From Pimelobacter simplex (GTDB taxonomy: Bacteria > Actinomycetota > Actinomycetes > Propionibacteriales > Nocardioidaceae): a stretch of DNA of 64,000 nucleotides. The stretch spans positions 83,628 to 147,627 of the forward strand of contig JADCLI010000008.1 of NCBI GenBank assembly GCA_016803235.1. Reading direction: 5' to 3'. A program made the position numbers and the translations under genes. The notes under the pieces are model-generated. The model saw only the letters and a program-made list of their open reading frames with translations, was not told the DNA's origin and made no database searches. This document shows positions 63,119 through 64,000 of the stretch, in pieces (within the stretch, counting starts at the first letter, position 1; every line of letters begins with the position of its first letter).

Positions 63119-64000
63119 GTGACCGATGCGCCCCTGAGCCCCGCCGGCGACCCTGTCGGCGACGTAGCCCCCGAAGCCTGGTCCGGCGTCCACCGCGGCC
63201 CCCTGCGTGCCGGCGAGTGGGTCCGGCTGGTCGACGGCAAGGGGCGCAAGCACAACTTCGAGCTCGTCCCTGGCAAGCGGTTCTTCTCCAACAAGGGCCA
63301 CCTCGAGCACGACGACCTGATCGGCCGCGAGGAGGGCTTCGCGGTCACCTCGTCGGTCGGCGGCGAGTACCTCGTCTTCCGGCCGCTTCTCTCCGAGTTC
63401 GTCGTCTCGATGCCGCGCGGCGCGGCCGTGGTCTACCCCAAGGACTCCGCCCAGATCGTCGCGATGGCCGACATCTTCCCCGGCGCCCACGTCGTCGAGG
63501 CCGGCGTCGGCTCGGGCGCACTGACCTGCTCCCTGCTGCGGGCGGTCGGGCCCTACGGCCGCGTGTCGTCCTTCGAGCGACGCGAGGAGTTCGCCGACGT
63601 CGCACGGCGCAACGTCACGCAGTTCTTCGGCGGCGACCACCCCGCCTGGACGCTCACGCTGGGCGACCTCGCCGAGGCGCTGCCCGCGTCGGGCGAGCGA
63701 TGCGACCGGATCATCCTCGACATGCTCGCGCCGTGGGACTGCCTCGACGCGGCGGCGGACGCGCTGCTGCCCGGCGGCATCGTGTGTGCGTACGTCGCCA
63801 CGACGACCCAGCTCTCCAAGTTCGTCGAGGCGGTGCGGGTCCACGGCGGCTTCACCGAGCCCGCCCCTTGGGAGTCGCTCGTCCGCGACTGGCACGTCGA
63901 GGGCCTCGCGGTGCGCCCCGGCCACAAGATGATCGGCCACACCGCCTTCCTCGTCACCGCCCGCCGGATGGCCCCGGGCGAGCGGGCCCCGCTGAAGAAG
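63119..64000 (+). CDS. trmI: tRNA (adenine-58-N1)-methyltransferase TrmI (3' end beyond window)
   Basis: 294 codons are open to the window end, so the C-terminus is missing. N-terminal beta domain (GPLRAGEWVRLVDGKGRKHN), then the class I methyltransferase with SAM motif HVVEAGVGSGALTCSLLRAV near 125, acidic DRIILDMLAPWD near 200, and the TrmI-type YPKDSAQIVAMADIFPGA. It methylates A58 in the T-loop of tRNAs. In actinobacteria trmI is usually followed by the ARC/Mpa proteasomal ATPase and pup genes, so those are expected just past 64,000 (inference). Confidence 0.95.
   Translation, partial: MTDAPLSPAGDPVGDVAPEAWSGVHRGPLRAGEWVRLVDGKGRKHNFELVPGKRFFSNKGHLEHDDLIGREEGFAVTSSVGGEYLVFRPLLSEFVVSMPRGAAVVYPKDSAQIVAMADIFPGAHVVEAGVGSGALTCSLLRAVGPYGRVSSFERREEFADVARRNVTQFFGGDHPAWTLTLGDLAEALPASGERCDRIILDMLAPWDCLDAAADALLPGGIVCAYVATTTQLSKFVEAVRVHGGFTEPAPWESLVRDWHVEGLAVRPGHKMIGHTAFLVTARRMAPGERAPLKK

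Overview
The window is high-GC (about 70%) DNA from an actinobacterium. The evidence is mshC (mycothiol ligase), DUF3090, a SCO1664-family protein, MSMEG_4193-type phosphatase, PAC2 and TrmI in typical actinobacterial order, a fused cydDC, actinomycete-style gas vesicle genes, and many leaderless promoters. Gene content and codon use suggest Nocardioides or a close relative; this is an inference, since no rRNA gene is present.

Bases 1-22,400 form a hypoxia/dormancy island. A DosR-like response regulator (9201) and DosS-like GAF sensor kinase (10389) sit among genes typical of a DosR regulon: universal stress proteins, cytochrome bd oxidase with its cydDC exporter, an Acg-like nitroreductase, three pyridoxamine-oxidase-like split-barrel proteins, DUF1003 and SHOCT membrane proteins, an operon of pyruvate phosphate dikinase, CBS-BON, split-barrel and GNAT-acyl-CoA synthetase fusion genes, and an SDR operon. 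Eight to ten copies of a 14-bp palindrome (best copy GGGACCTTCGGCCC) lie mostly 45-120 bp upstream of the start codons. This is direct sequence evidence for a shared operator.

Bases 22,900-26,600 hold a divergent CsoR/CstR-type module. A two-cysteine, His-less repressor and a DUF302 protein run one way. An MMPL transporter, an AhpD-like protein, a 46-aa Cys-rich protein and a YgaP-like membrane segment run the other way. Two G/C-tract palindromes lie between them. Bases 26,600-30,950 are a decaying stretch with a csoR remnant and a broken Ser/Thr kinase, mixed with small membrane or stress genes.

Bases 31,066-36,170 form a ten-gene gas vesicle cluster, ordered Y-like, Z-like, A, F, G, O, J, L, S, K, with nearly every gene overlapping the next. 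The first two products carry a strongly basic and a strongly acidic repetitive tail, respectively.

From 36,580 the content becomes more ordinary: a secreted propeller-like protein, an AraC regulator divergent from a flavin monooxygenase/GMC oxidase pair, YbaK, an M20 peptidase, a PAS plus soluble MCP pair, an aldo/keto reductase, uppP, corA, the conserved phosphatase-DUF3090-SCO1664-mshC block, PAC2, metH behind a probable SAH riboswitch, LysE/MocR, HAD, a RecB-family nuclease, a site-2 protease and trmI (cut by the window end). Many of these genes have a -10 hexamer ending 6-7 nt before the start codon, so they are probably transcribed without a leader.

At least five genes are visibly broken by frameshifts or deletions: a permease, a small membrane protein, a csoR copy, a Ser/Thr kinase and a DUF1990 protein. 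No transposase, integrase, tRNA, rRNA or CRISPR array was seen.
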